Source: Dehalococcoidia bacterium (GTDB lineage Bacteria > Chloroflexota > Dehalococcoidia > SHYB01). Taken from it: a stretch of 47,884 bases of DNA. The first letter of the stretch is position 1; every line of letters starts with the position of its first letter. Of this stretch, positions 33,865 through 43,867 are shown one piece after another. A program made the position numbers and the translations under genes. The notes beneath the pieces are model-generated. The model worked only from the letters and a program-made list of their open reading frames with translations. It had not been told where the DNA came from and ran no database searches. The stretch covers positions 1 through 47,884 of the forward strand of contig SHYB01000001.1 of the NCBI GenBank assembly GCA_009693015.1, written 5' to 3'.

Positions 33865-35277
33865 CTACTTCCACTCCCGGATGTCCACAAAATGCCCGGC
33901 GATGGCGGCGGCGGCGGCCATTTCCGGCCCGACCAGGTGGGTGCGCCCGTCCTTGCCCTGGCGTCCCTCAAAGTTGCGGTTGGAGGTGGAGGCGCAGCGC
34001 TCCTTGGGAGCCAGGGTGTCCGGGTTCATGCCCAGGCACATGGAGCAGCCCGCCTCGCGCCATTCAAAGCCAGCCTCAGTGAAAATTTTGTCGAGGCCTT
34101 CCTTCTCCGCTTGTTGCTTCACCAGCCAGGAGCCGGGGACGACCATGGCGTTCACGCGGTGGGAGATGCGTCTGCCTTTGGCGACGGCGGCGGCGGCGCG
34201 AAGGTCTTCAATGCGGGAGTTGGTGCAGGAGCCGATGAAGACGCGGTCAATGGCGATGTCCTGGATGGGCGTGCCGGCTTTTAGGCCCATGTAATCCAGC
34301 GCGCGCTGCATCGCGGCACGATCGGAAGCGGTGGCGGCGGAGGCGGGATCGGGGACGCGGGCGGTGACGGGCGCGACCATGCCGGGGTTGGTGCCCCAGG
34401 TGACGTGGGGGGCGAGCGCGGCAGCGTTGATCTCCACAACGCATTCGTATTTCGTGCCGGGGTCGGAGGGCAGCTGCTTCCACTGGGAGACGGCCTCATC
34501 CCACGCCTTGCCCTGGGGCGCGTGGGGGCGTCCTTTGAGGTAGTCGAAGGTCTTTTCGTCGGGGGCGACGAGTCCGGCGCGGGCGCCGGCTTCGATGGAC
34601 ATGTTGCACACCGTCATGCGGCCTTCCACGGAGAGGGCGCGGATGGCCTCGCCGGTGTACTCCACGACGCAGCCGGTGGCGCCGTCCACGCCGATCTTGC
34701 CTATGATGCTGAGGATGATGTCCTTGGCGGTGACGCCGCGGGGGAGCGCGCCGATGGTGCGGATTTCCAGGGTCTTGGGAGCTGCTTGCCACAGGCACTG
34801 GGTGGCGAGCACATGCTCCACCTCTGAGGTGCCGATGCCGAAGGCCAGCGCGCCGAATGCGCCGTGGGTGGAGGTATGGCTATCGCCGCAGACGATGGTC
34901 ATGCCGGGCTGGGTGTAGCCCTGCTCCGGGCCGATGATATGGACGATGCCCTGGCCCTTATCGTGGATATCGTAGAGGGTGAAGGCGAACTCTTTGGCGT
35001 TGGCCCGCAACGTTTCGATCTGCTTGCGGGAGATTTCGTCCTTGATAGGGAGGGAGCGGTCGGTGGTGGGGACGTTGTGGTCCACGGTGGCGATGGTGAG
35101 ATCGGTGCGGCGGACGCGGCGGTTGCTCAAGCGCAGGCCATCGAACGCCTGGGGTGAGGTCACTTCGTGGACGAGGTGGAGGTCAATGTAGAGCAGGTCG
35201 GGCTTGCCTTGCTCGCGCTGCACTAGGTGGGCGTCCCAGATTTTCTGGATCATTGTTTTGGGGGGCATGGAACTCAC
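33865..35277 (-). CDS. leuC: 3-isopropylmalate dehydratase large subunit
   Basis: The aconitase-family large subunit that isomerises 2- to 3-isopropylmalate. The 470-residue protein has the [4Fe-4S] cysteines in GSCTNSR and CSMCLGMN, plus the [21 protein letters not shown] and [13 protein letters not shown] blocks. It starts 36 nt after leuA. Its partner leuD is separated by the inserted toxin-antitoxin segment. It probably also serves the citramalate pathway. Confidence 0.95.
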   Translation of the reverse strand: MSSMPPKTMIQKIWDAHLVQREQGKPDLLYIDLHLVHEVTSPQAFDGLRLSNRRVRRTDLTIATVDHNVPTTDRSLPIKDEISRKQIETLRANAKEFAFTLYDIHDKGQGIVHIIGPEQGYTQPGMTIVCGDSHTSTHGAFGALAFGIGTSEVEHVLATQCLWQAAPKTLEIRTIGALPRGVTAKDIILSIIGKIGVDGATGCVVEYTGEAIRALSVEGRMTVCNMSIEAGARAGLVAPDEKTFDYLKGRPHAPQGKAWDEAVSQWKQLPSDPGTKYECVVEINAAALAPHVTWGTNPGMVAPVTARVPDPASAATASDRAAMQRALDYMGLKAGTPIQDIAIDRVFIGSCTNSRIEDLRAAAAVAKGRRISHRVNAMVVPGSWLVKQQAEKEGLDKIFTEAGFEWREAGCSMCLGMNPDTLAPKERCASTSNRNFEGRQGKDGRTHLVGPEMAAAAAIAGHFVDIREWK

Positions 35278-35313
35278 TTTCCCAAGACCTTTATCACAGG
35301 AGGCATATTCTGA

Positions 35314-36882
35314 CTACGGCCCGACCTTGGCGCCCTGGGAGGCCTGCTGCGTATCTTTGTTGGCGATGAGCCGGTTGAGAGCGTTGACGTAGGCTTTGGC
35401 GCTGGCGACGATGATGTCCGTGGCCGAGCCGCGGCCGACGTAGGTCATCCCTTCGCTCACCACGCGAACCATGACATCGCCGATGGCGTCAATGCCTTCG
35501 GTGATGGACTGGATGGTGAATTCGTCCAGGGTGGCATCCACGCCGACGACCTTGTCGATCGCTTTGTAGGCGGCGTCCACGGGGCCGGTGCCGGTAGCGC
35601 GGGACTCCCGCGATTTCCCGTCAGGTCCGGCGAGGCGTACCGTGGCTGAGGGCGTGGTGTCCGTGCCGCAGACGACGTGGACGGACTCCAGGCTGTAGGC
35701 GTCGGCGACGGCGCGGCGCTGGTCGGCCATGAGGGCTAGGAGGTCGAGATCGCTGACTTCCTTCTTCTTCTCGGCGACTTCCTTGAAGCGTTCGAAGGCT
35801 TTCGCCAGGACGTCGCCCTCCAGGGGATAGCCCAGTTCCACCAGGCGCCGCTGGAAGGCGTGGCGTCCGCTGAGCTTGCCCAGCACGAGCGATGAGCCGC
35901 TGAGTCCCACGGTGATGGGGTCCATGATCTCATAGGTGGTGCGCTCTTTCAGCATGCCGTCCTGGTGGATGCCGGAGGCGTGGCGGAAGGCGTTCTTGCC
36001 CACGATGGCTTTGTTGGGCTGGACGGCGAAGCCGGTGTGTTCGCTGACCAAGCGGCTGGCGCGGGTGAGCTGGGTGGTGTCCACGGCGGTGCCCACGCCG
36101 TAGGTGTCGGCGCGGGTCTTGAGGGCCATGACGACTTCTTCCAAGGAGGCGTTGCCCGCGCGTTCGCCGATGCCGTTGATGGTGCATTCCACCTGCCGCG
36201 CCCCGGCGCGGACGGCGGCCAGGCTGTTGGCGACGGCCATGCCTAGGTCATTGTGGCAGTGGACGGAGATGCGGGCCTTGCTGATGTTGCGGACGTTGTC
36301 GAAGATGCCGCGGATGAGCTTGTAGAACTCCTCCGGTGAGGTGTAGCCCACGGTGTCAGGGATGTTGAGCGTGCCGGCGCCGGAATCGATCACCGCCTCC
36401 AGCAGGCGGTAGAGGTATTCCGGGTCGCTGCGGGTGGCGTCCATGGGGGAGAACTCCACGTCGCTCACGTACGTGCGGGCGCGGGCTACTGCTTCGCAGG
36501 CCATGCCGAGGATGGTCTCGCGGTCCTTGTGCAGCTGGTGGTACATGTGGATTTCCGAGGTGGAGAGGAAGATGTGGATGCGGGGCCGCGCCGCGCCCTT
36601 GAGGGACTCCCAGGCGGCGTCCACGGCATTTTTGTTGGCGTGGGAGAGCGCGGCGATGATGGGGCGGCGCACCTCTTTGGCGATGCGCTGCACCGCGGCA
36701 AGCTCACCGGGGGAGCTGATGGGGAAGCCCGCTTCGATGATGTCCACGCCGAGGCGATCAAGCTGGTGGGCGACTTCCACTTTCTGGTCAATGGTCATGG
36801 TGGCGCCGGCGGCTTGCTCGCCATCGCGCAGGGTGGTGTCGAAAATCAGGACTTTATCTTCTTGCTTCTCGTGGGTGCTCAT
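35314..36882 (-). CDS. leuA: 2-isopropylmalate synthase
   Basis: The first committed step to leucine: ketoisovalerate plus acetyl-CoA to 2-isopropylmalate. The 522-residue protein has the DRE-TIM start [16 protein letters not shown], the metal site [24 protein letters not shown], and the substrate segment [17 protein letters not shown]-terminal LeuA dimer domain (about 390-510) provides leucine feedback. It is distinct from cimA at the end of the cluster. It lies 160 nt after ilvC; that gap shows no clear promoter. Confidence 0.95.
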   Translation of the reverse strand: MSTHEKQEDKVLIFDTTLRDGEQAAGATMTIDQKVEVAHQLDRLGVDIIEAGFPISSPGELAAVQRIAKEVRRPIIAALSHANKNAVDAAWESLKGAARPRIHIFLSTSEIHMYHQLHKDRETILGMACEAVARARTYVSDVEFSPMDATRSDPEYLYRLLEAVIDSGAGTLNIPDTVGYTSPEEFYKLIRGIFDNVRNISKARISVHCHNDLGMAVANSLAAVRAGARQVECTINGIGERAGNASLEEVVMALKTRADTYGVGTAVDTTQLTRASRLVSEHTGFAVQPNKAIVGKNAFRHASGIHQDGMLKERTTYEIMDPITVGLSGSSLVLGKLSGRHAFQRRLVELGYPLEGDVLAKAFERFKEVAEKKKEVSDLDLLALMADQRRAVADAYSLESVHVVCGTDTTPSATVRLAGPDGKSRESRATGTGPVDAAYKAIDKVVGVDATLDEFTIQSITEGIDAIGDVMVRVVSEGMTYVGRGSATDIIVASAKAYVNALNRLIANKDTQQASQGAKVGP

Positions 36883-37042
36883 GATGCTGTGCCTCCGAAG
36901 ATGCTCGCTGTGCCTGCCCTGCAGCCCGTGTGTGCGCCAGTAAGATGCAAGATGTTTCCCCCGCAGGGGAGCAGGAGGCTGGCGCGGGTGCGCATGGCGT
37001 ACCGGGGGAGGGGAGGGCAGGGAGCATGCGGAGCGCGGGACA

Positions 37043-38116
<1,074 letters not shown>

Positions 38117-38692
38117 TTATGCTTTGGAGGCTTTGGCCTTGGCGCTGCCCGCTGCGGCGCGGACGGGGGCCTTTCTGCCGCGCGACATGGCGACACGGCC
38201 GGTGCGCATGACTTCCACCACGCCGAAGCCTTTGAGCAGGGTCATGATGGATGCGATCTTGTTCTCATCGCCGGTGATTTCGATGGTGACAGTGTCCGCG
38301 CCGACGTCAATCACCTTGGCGCGGAAGAGTTCCACGATCTGGATGACTTCGGCGCGGGAGTCGGCGCTGGGGGTCTTGACCTTCACCAGGGCCAGTTCGC
38401 GGGCGACGATGTCTTCCTGGGAGAGGTCGGTGACCTTCACCACTTCGATGATCTTGCGGAGCTGCTTGGTGACCTGTTCCACCGTGGCGTCGTCGCCGTT
38501 GACCACGAAGGTCATGCGCGACTGGCCGGGGATTTCGCTGGCGCCGACGGCGAGGCTGGCGATGTTGAAGCCGCGCCGGCGGAACATGCTGGCGACGCGG
38601 TTGAGCACGCCGGGGTGGTCCATCACCAGGGCGGTGATGGTGTGTTGACGGGCCGTGTGCTGATGGGCTTGGTGTGCGCCGTTTGTGGTCAT
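38117..38692 (-). CDS. ilvN: Acetolactate synthase small (regulatory) subunit
   Basis: A 191-residue protein with an ACT domain (HTITALVMDHPGVLNRVASMFRRRG) followed by the ALS_ss_C domain, the feedback-sensing partner of IlvB. The first 17 residues (His/Gln-rich) and the last 30 (Lys/Arg/Ala-rich) extend beyond the family core. It starts 17 nt after ilvB, a typical ilvBN pair. Confidence 0.94.
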   Translation of the reverse strand: MTTNGAHQAHQHTARQHTITALVMDHPGVLNRVASMFRRRGFNIASLAVGASEIPGQSRMTFVVNGDDATVEQVTKQLRKIIEVVKVTDLSQEDIVARELALVKVKTPSADSRAEVIQIVELFRAKVIDVGADTVTIEITGDENKIASIMTLLKGFGVVEVMRTGRVAMSRGRKAPVRAAAGSAKAKASKA

Positions 38693-38709
38693 GTTTGTTT
38701 CACCGTGGG

Positions 38710-40422
38710 CTAGGTGGAGGCGTCCTTGGAGTCTACCAGGTGCAGGCCGGGGAGCGGGGCTTCGATCATCTCACCGACGGAAGTTCCCGCGGGGATCATG
38801 GGGTAGACGTTCTCTTCCGGCTCGACGACAAAGTCTATGAGCACGGGGCCGCGCACCGCCATGGCCTGGTCAATGGTGGCGCGGACGCCGGCCTTGTCTG
38901 TGACGCGGAAGCCGGCGATGCCGTAGGCGTCCGCGAGCTTGACGAAGTCCGGGTTGAAGAACTGGGTGGCGACGTAGTCCTTGTTGTAGAACAGCTCTTG
39001 CCACTGGCGCACCATGCCGTGGAAGCCGTTGTTGAAGATGGCGAACTTGATGTCGATCTTGTGCTCGGCGATGGTGGCGAGTTCCTGGAGGGTCATCTGG
39101 AAGCCGCCGTCGCCGCAGATGGCCCAGACGGTCTCCTTGGGCTTGCCCAGCTTGGCGCCGATGGCGGCGGGGACCTCAAAGCCCATGGTGCCGAGGCCGC
39201 CGGAGGTGACGAAGGAGGCGGGCTTGGTGTAGAAGAAGTGCTGCGCCGCCCACATCTGGTGCTGGCCCACGCCGGTGACGATGATCGCATCGCCCTTGGT
39301 GGCCTCCCATATCTGGCGCACCACGTACTGCGGCAGCACTTTGTTGGTGTCCGAGATGAGGTGGGAGGGGTGCTCGCGCTTGACCTGGTCCACCTCGCGC
39401 ACCCAGTCCAGGCGGTTCTGGGGCGCCAGCTGCTTGTTGAGGGCGGAGAGCACGCGCTTCACATCGCCCACCAGGGGTACGGTGGTTTTGACGTTCTTGT
39501 CTATCTCCGCGGGGTCAATGTCTATGTGGATGATCTTGGCGCGGGGGGCGAAGTCTTTGACGCGCCCCACCACGCGGTCATCGAAGCGCATGCCGATGCC
39601 GATGACAAGATCGGAGCGGTCAATGGCGATGTTGGCGTAGGCCATGCCGTGCATGCCGGGCATGCCCAGGGAGAGGACGTGGTCTTCGGGGAAGCCGCTG
39701 ATGCCCAGGAGCGTGGTGATGACGGGTATCTGGGCTTTTTCCGCAAGCTCCTTCAGCTCGGCGTAGGCGCGGGAGATGATGACGCCGTGGCCGGCGATGA
39801 TGACGGGGCGGTGCGCCTCGGCGATGAGCTTGGCGGCGCGCTTGATTTGCGCGGGATTGCCGGTGAGGTGCGGCACGTAGCCGGGAAGGGTCACGGACTC
39901 CGGGTAGACGTAGTCCGCTTCTTCTTGCAGCACGTCCTTGGGGATGTCAATGAGCACGGGGCCGGGACGGCCGCTGCGGGCGATGTAGAAGGCTTCCTTG
40001 ATGGTGTGGGCCAGGTCCTTGGCGTCCATGACCAGGTAGTTATGCTTGGTGACGGGGAGGGTGACGCCGGTGACGTCCGTCTCCTGGAAGGCGTCTTTGC
40101 CGATGGCGGAGCGCGGCACCTGGCCGGTGATGGCGACCATGGGGACGGAGTCCATCATGGCGTTGGCCAGGCCGGTGACGAGGTTGGTGGCGCCGGGGCC
40201 GGAGGTGGCCCAGCAGACGCCGACCTTGCCGGTGACGCGTGAGTAGCCATCGGCGGCGTGGGCGGCGCATTGCTCATGCCGCACCAGGATGTGCTTCAGC
40301 TTGGGGTACTGCGGCAGCGTCTGGTACAGCGGCAGGATAGCGCCGCCCAGAATGCCGAAGATGATGTCCACGCCCTCCGCCTGGAGCGATTCGCAGACGA
40401 TTTGTGCGCCGGTACGCTTCAT
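38710..40422 (-). CDS. ilvB: Acetolactate synthase large subunit
   Basis: The thiamine-diphosphate enzyme making acetolactate and acetohydroxybutyrate. From ATG 40422 it is 570 residues. It begins GAQIVCESLQAEGVDIIFGILGG, has the catalytic Glu in LVRHEQCAAHAADGY, and the ThDP motif GDGGFQMTLQELATIAEH...NNG. The frame extends 35 codons upstream through the T-box terminator, which is not translated. It is the first gene of the branched-chain operon, 33 nt below the terminator of the T-box leader. Confidence 0.95.
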   Translation of the reverse strand: MKRTGAQIVCESLQAEGVDIIFGILGGAILPLYQTLPQYPKLKHILVRHEQCAAHAADGYSRVTGKVGVCWATSGPGATNLVTGLANAMMDSVPMVAITGQVPRSAIGKDAFQETDVTGVTLPVTKHNYLVMDAKDLAHTIKEAFYIARSGRPGPVLIDIPKDVLQEEADYVYPESVTLPGYVPHLTGNPAQIKRAAKLIAEAHRPVIIAGHGVIISRAYAELKELAEKAQIPVITTLLGISGFPEDHVLSLGMPGMHGMAYANIAIDRSDLVIGIGMRFDDRVVGRVKDFAPRAKIIHIDIDPAEIDKNVKTTVPLVGDVKRVLSALNKQLAPQNRLDWVREVDQVKREHPSHLISDTNKVLPQYVVRQIWEATKGDAIIVTGVGQHQMWAAQHFFYTKPASFVTSGGLGTMGFEVPAAIGAKLGKPKETVWAICGDGGFQMTLQELATIAEHKIDIKFAIFNNGFHGMVRQWQELFYNKDYVATQFFNPDFVKLADAYGIAGFRVTDKAGVRATIDQAMAVRGPVLIDFVVEPEENVYPMIPAGTSVGEMIEAPLPGLHLVDSKDAST

Positions 40423-40455
40423 CGCCAACCTCTTTCTAGCCTTCACCCGCGTAAG

Positions 40456-40713
40456 ACAAAAAATCCCGTCCCACGGAAGGGACGGGATTGTATCCCGCGG
40501 TACCACCCTTGTTCCCCGATACGTCATCGGGGCACTCGATCGCTGTTTCGGGCGAACCCGTCCCGGTGTACTGCACCCGTTGTAGCGGGCGTTCCGCCGG
40601 GCCGCTCAGGGGCGAGTTCGAGGCTGCGGGCCGCCGGGTTGCTCCAACCCCCGGCTCTCAGCGGACCCTGGCTGCCTGTACTACTCCCCGTCACTGCGTT
40701 GCCTGTAGCAACA
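40456..40713 (-). promoter_or_regulatory. T-box riboswitch leader of the ilv-leu operon
   Basis: Read on the minus strand, the leader has a stem I with the AGTA / GAAC specifier-loop pattern and a distal loop region (GAGAGCCGGGGGTTGGAGCA). The conserved T-box AAGGGTGGTACCGCGG is at 40495-40510, and a terminator follows. Uncharged tRNA would pair with the T-box and let transcription run into ilvB. The specifier loop contains GAACTC; reading CUC would make it a leucine sensor, which fits the operon, but the exact codon frame is my inference. Confidence 0.88.
40457..40490 (-). terminator. T-box-controlled intrinsic terminator
   Basis: An 11-bp perfect stem (40462-40472 with 40479-40489) and a six-T run on the minus strand. 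The 5' arm of the competing antiterminator would include the T-box. Confidence 0.88.
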
Positions 40714-40719
40714 CAGGTG

Positions 40720-40748
40720 AGTGTACCATGTGCGTAACGTGTGTGCAA
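40720..40748 (-). promoter_or_regulatory. Promoter of the ilv-leu operon
   Basis: On the minus strand -35 TTGCAC (40743-40748), 17-bp spacer, -10 TACACT (40720-40725). It would start the T-box leader near 40713. Confidence 0.65.
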
Positions 40749-40830
40749 CGTGCGGGGAATCCGGCTTGGGGCCGGAGCGCACGATTGCAGCGCCAGGTAC
40801 CCTTAGGGCATCCCCTGCTGCAGGAAGCAC

Positions 40831-41069
40831 ATGCCGGACAAGACGTACAAACTCATCGAGCTCGTGGGGGTTTCGGAAGAGAGCGTAGACCAGGCCGTGC
40901 GGAACGCGGTGACTCGCGCTGGCCAGACGTTGAAAGGCCTGGTCTGGTTCGAGGTGACTCAGGTTCGCGGCCTCATCAAGAACAAGAAATGGGGAAGGTA
41001 GACCACTTCCAGGTCACCGTGAAGATCGGGTTCCGTGTCTTGGACGTGAAACAATTGAAGGATACGTAG
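40831..41069 (+). pseudogene. Dodecin (flavin-binding), frameshifted
   Basis: From ATG 40831 (AGGAAG ribosome site) the frame reads MPDKTYKLIELVGVSEESVD, then LVWFEVTQVRGLIKNKK, and stops at TAG 40999-41001 after 56 codons. The rest of the protein, KVDHFQVTVKIGFRVLD, is in the next frame and ends at 41069. Together they cover the whole dodecin family, including the flavin-stacking Trp in WFEVT. One base is missing near the AAA and GGGG runs at 40987-40994. Dodecins form 12-mers that store flavin. The gene is either inactivated or carries a homopolymer sequencing error. Confidence 0.8.
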
Positions 41070-41081
41070 CGCAGCCGGGGC

Positions 41082-41882
41082 CTATGCGCTCAAGAACTCC
41101 TGTACCGGCGGCAGGAAGCGCTCCGGCTGCTCCAGCATGGGCAGGTGGCCGGCGTGGGGAATCTCCACCACGCGCGCATCGCGGAGGGAGCGCTGGAAGA
41201 GGGTGGCGTAGGATGGAGGCACGATCTTGTCCGACGTGCCCCATACCAAGAGCGCGGGCGCCTGGATGCGGTGCAGGCGCTTTTTCAGGCCCTTGTCCGG
41301 AATGGGCCAGAGGTATTTGCCTGCGGTGGATAGCGCCTTGACGCGGTCGAGGTAGTCGGCGCGTTTTTCTTCATCGGTGTGCGGGACGCGGTAGGCGCCG
41401 CGCTCTAGGGCGGCATTGGCGTCATGCCAGGAGAGCCTGACCAGCTCAGGGTTGGTGAGGGCGAAGAAGTCGGTAACGGGATGGGCGTCATCCCACAGGC
41501 CCAGCGGGGCGACGAGGACCAGCTTGCTCACCAGGCGCGGGTAGAGGGCGGAAAGCTCGCAGGCGATGGCGCCGCCGAGATCGTGGCCGACGATGGCGAC
41601 GCGGTCGAGCTTGAGCGCGGCGAGCAGGTCGGCGTAGCACAGGGCGAGACCGAGAAAATCGTCGAGGTGCTCCGCGCCGGTGGAGTCGCCGAAGCCGGGC
41701 TGCTGCGGGGCGATGACGCGGAAGCGGGCGCTGAGCGCGCCGAGCCAGGGTTGCCACGCAGGCAGGCCGTGGAAGCCGTGGAGGCAGAGCACGGGAGGCC
41801 CGTTGCCTGCGTCCCAGAGGGAGACGTGCGCGCGAGAATCGGGCAGGGCGAGGGTGTGCGGCGCGGGCGGGGCGGGGGTCAC
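41082..41882 (-). CDS. Alpha/beta hydrolase with Asp nucleophile
   Basis: A 266-residue alpha/beta-hydrolase: oxyanion segment LCLHGFHG, nucleophile elbow VGHDLGG with Asp101 in place of the usual Ser, acid Asp in GTSDKIVP and the His in HAGHLPML. An Asp nucleophile is the mark of epoxide hydrolases and dehalogenases rather than esterases, though the elbow alone does not fix the substrate. GTG 41882 was chosen because it overlaps the upstream stop (GTGA), giving tight coupling to the luciferase-like gene. The open frame runs 19 codons further upstream inside that gene. Confidence 0.82.
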   Translation of the reverse strand: MTPAPPAPHTLALPDSRAHVSLWDAGNGPPVLCLHGFHGLPAWQPWLGALSARFRVIAPQQPGFGDSTGAEHLDDFLGLALCYADLLAALKLDRVAIVGHDLGGAIACELSALYPRLVSKLVLVAPLGLWDDAHPVTDFFALTNPELVRLSWHDANAALERGAYRVPHTDEEKRADYLDRVKALSTAGKYLWPIPDKGLKKRLHRIQAPALLVWGTSDKIVPPSYATLFQRSLRDARVVEIPHAGHLPMLEQPERFLPPVQEFLSA

Positions 41883-43090
41883 GGCGGGCCTGCCGCAGCG
41901 AGCGGTTTGGGATACCAGCGGTCTTCCCATTCGCTCCACAGCGGGCGCAGGTGGGGCAGCACCTCGCGGGCGAAGAGCGTGGTGTTGATCGAGGTGGTCT
42001 CGCGGGGCATGTCGCCGAAGTGCAGCAGGAGCAGCATGTGGCCGACGTGCAGCCGCTTGGCGACGTCAGCAAGCTGCTGGCGCACCGATTGCGGGCTGCC
42101 GGCGACGATATAGCCGCCTTCGATGAGGTCTTTCCAGGTGAGCTTGGGGTTATCGGCGGGGGTGCCGCGCCCGAAGCCGGAGGCGAGGCCCGCCTGGATG
42201 GAGGCGAGGCTGCGGTAGCCGGGGGCGTCGGCGAAGGCGGGGGCGATGTGGAGGCACGTATCGAAGAAATACTCGGCGTGGGGGGCGTAGAGGCGCTCCG
42301 CCTCGGCGTCGGTATTGGCCACGGCGCAGATCTGCAAGAAGCCGGCGCGGTAGGGGTTGGCGTCCTTGCCACGCTTGGCCATCGCCTCCCAGTAGCCCTT
42401 GAGCACATGCTCGCCGCGCTTGTAGCCCATGAAGGAAAGGTAGGCGTAGAGATAATCGCGCTCCGCCGTCCAGTGCCACGTCTCCACGCTGCCCGCGCCG
42501 GGGACCCACACCGGCGGGTGTGGCTTCTGGAGCGGCCGCGGCCAGATGTTCACGTAGCGCAGCTGCGTGTATTTGCCGTTGAAGGCGAACGGCTCCCGTT
42601 CCGTCCACGCCCGCAGGATGAGATCGTGCGCCTCGTTGTACTTCTCGCGCAGGGTGGCGGGCGTCTGGCCGTAGGCGTAGGTGGTGTCCATGGACGTGCC
42701 CAGGGGAAAGCCGGCGATGAGCCGCCCGCCGCTGATGACGTCCAGCATGGCGAACTCTTCGGCCACGCGAACCGGGGGGTTGTACAGCGCGATGGAGTTG
42801 CCCAGCACGGCGATGGCGACGTTCTTGGTGCTGCGGGCCAGCGCGCCGGCGATGATGTTAGGCGAGGGCATGAGGCCGTAGGCGTTCTGGTGATGCTCGT
42901 TGACGCAGATGCTATCGAAGCCGGCGCGTGCGGCCTCCTCCAGCTCGTCTATATATTCGTTATACATGCGGTGGCCGGTGGCGGGGTCGAAGAGGCTCGA
43001 TGGGACGTCCACCCAGACGCTGCGGTGCTTCTGGGAGAAGTCCGCGGGCAGCGCGGGGTAGGGCATGAGGTGGAACCAGTGGAAGCGCAT
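41879..43090 (-). CDS. LLM-class flavin-dependent oxidoreductase
   Basis: A 403-residue bacterial luciferase-like monooxygenase. Recognisable parts are ARAGFDSICVNEHHQNAYG at the flavin side, VRVAEEFAMLDVISGGRLIAGFPLG and PVWVPGAGS. Such enzymes use reduced FMN or F420 to oxidise or cleave small organic substrates. It is coupled to an Asp-type hydrolase downstream, which suggests a short degradation path. There is no ribosome site before the ATG. The promoter at 43097-43124 would start transcription at or next to the ATG, so the mRNA is probably leaderless. Confidence 0.88.
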   Translation of the reverse strand: MRFHWFHLMPYPALPADFSQKHRSVWVDVPSSLFDPATGHRMYNEYIDELEEAARAGFDSICVNEHHQNAYGLMPSPNIIAGALARSTKNVAIAVLGNSIALYNPPVRVAEEFAMLDVISGGRLIAGFPLGTSMDTTYAYGQTPATLREKYNEAHDLILRAWTEREPFAFNGKYTQLRYVNIWPRPLQKPHPPVWVPGAGSVETWHWTAERDYLYAYLSFMGYKRGEHVLKGYWEAMAKRGKDANPYRAGFLQICAVANTDAEAERLYAPHAEYFFDTCLHIAPAFADAPGYRSLASIQAGLASGFGRGTPADNPKLTWKDLIEGGYIVAGSPQSVRQQLADVAKRLHVGHMLLLLHFGDMPRETTSINTTLFAREVLPHLRPLWSEWEDRWYPKPLAAAGPP

Positions 43091-43096
43091 GGCGCC

Positions 43097-43124
43097 AGTG
43101 TATGCCGGGGCAGGGAAAAGTCAA
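43097..43124 (-). promoter_or_regulatory. Promoter giving a leaderless LLM transcript
   Basis: On the minus strand -35 TTGACT (43119-43124), 16-bp spacer, -10 TACACT (43097-43102). Only 6 nt separate the -10 from the ATG at 43090. Confidence 0.6.
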
Positions 43125-43161
43125 CGGGAGGCAGGATGTGCCGGGGCACGGGCGCACCCCG

Positions 43162-43167
43162 TATACT
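43162..43167 (+). promoter_or_regulatory. -10 element directly ahead of cmk
   Basis: TATACT ends 10 nt before the cmk ATG; no good -35 and no ribosome site is seen. Transcription would begin about 3-4 nt before the start codon. Confidence 0.45.
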
Positions 43168-43177
43168 ATTCGGCACT

Positions 43178-43867
43178 ATGCACGCGCGAGCTCGAATTAT
43201 CGCGATGGACGGGCCGGTGGCGTCAGGCAAGAGCACGGTGGGACGGGCGCTGGCGAAGCGTCTGGGCCTGTGTTTTCTGGATACGGGCGTAATGTACCGC
43301 GCCGTGACCCGCGTGGCGCTGGATTGGGGTGTGGGGTTGAGCGACGACGCGGCGCTGACGAAGATCGCGCAGGCCATGCAGTTCGACTTTTCGGGGGCAA
43401 TGACTCCAGACGACCTGCCGGTTATTCGTTGCGAGGGCAAGGAAATCAGCGCGACGCTGTTCGCCGCCGACGTGGACCGCGCCGTATCGCAGGTGTCCGC
43501 GGTGCGGGGGGTGCGCGATGCGCTGGTGCCAAAGCAACGGGAGATCGCCGCCGCAGGCGGCATCGTGATGGTGGGACGGGACATCGGCACGGTGGTGCTG
43601 ACCCACGCGCCGCTAAAAATATACCTGTGGGCCTCGGTGGAGGAGCGGGCGCGGCGGCGCTATGAGGAGCGCGGTGCCAATGGCGCGGCGGCGGAGTACG
43701 AGGTAATCCTGGCTGACTTGCGCCGGCGCGATGATCTCGACAGCACGCGGGCGCTGTCGCCGTTGACCGCGGCGGCGGACGCCGTGGTGGTGGAAACGGA
43801 TGGACTGACGATCGCGCAGGTGGTGGAGCGCATCGTGGACATCGCCAAGAAGGCGGGTGTGGCATGA
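43178..43867 (+). CDS. cmk: Cytidylate kinase
   Basis: Phosphorylates CMP and dCMP with ATP. From ATG 43178 it is 229 residues: P-loop MDGPVASGKSTVGRALAKRLG, LDTGVMYRAVTRVAL for CMP binding, GIVMVGRDIGTVVLTHAPLKIYL and RRRDDLDSTRALSPL, all typical of Cmk. A much longer open frame runs upstream but is antisense to the oxidoreductase. It overlaps plsC by 4 nt (ATGA), a gene pair seen in many bacteria. Confidence 0.95.
   Translation: MHARARIIAMDGPVASGKSTVGRALAKRLGLCFLDTGVMYRAVTRVALDWGVGLSDDAALTKIAQAMQFDFSGAMTPDDLPVIRCEGKEISATLFAADVDRAVSQVSAVRGVRDALVPKQREIAAAGGIVMVGRDIGTVVLTHAPLKIYLWASVEERARRRYEERGANGAAAEYEVILADLRRRDDLDSTRALSPLTAAADAVVVETDGLTIAQVVERIVDIAKKAGVA

Noticed and set aside
41951-43177. 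A long N-terminal extension of cmk
   Set aside because: It is antisense to the LLM oxidoreductase; Cmk homology begins at ATG 43178.
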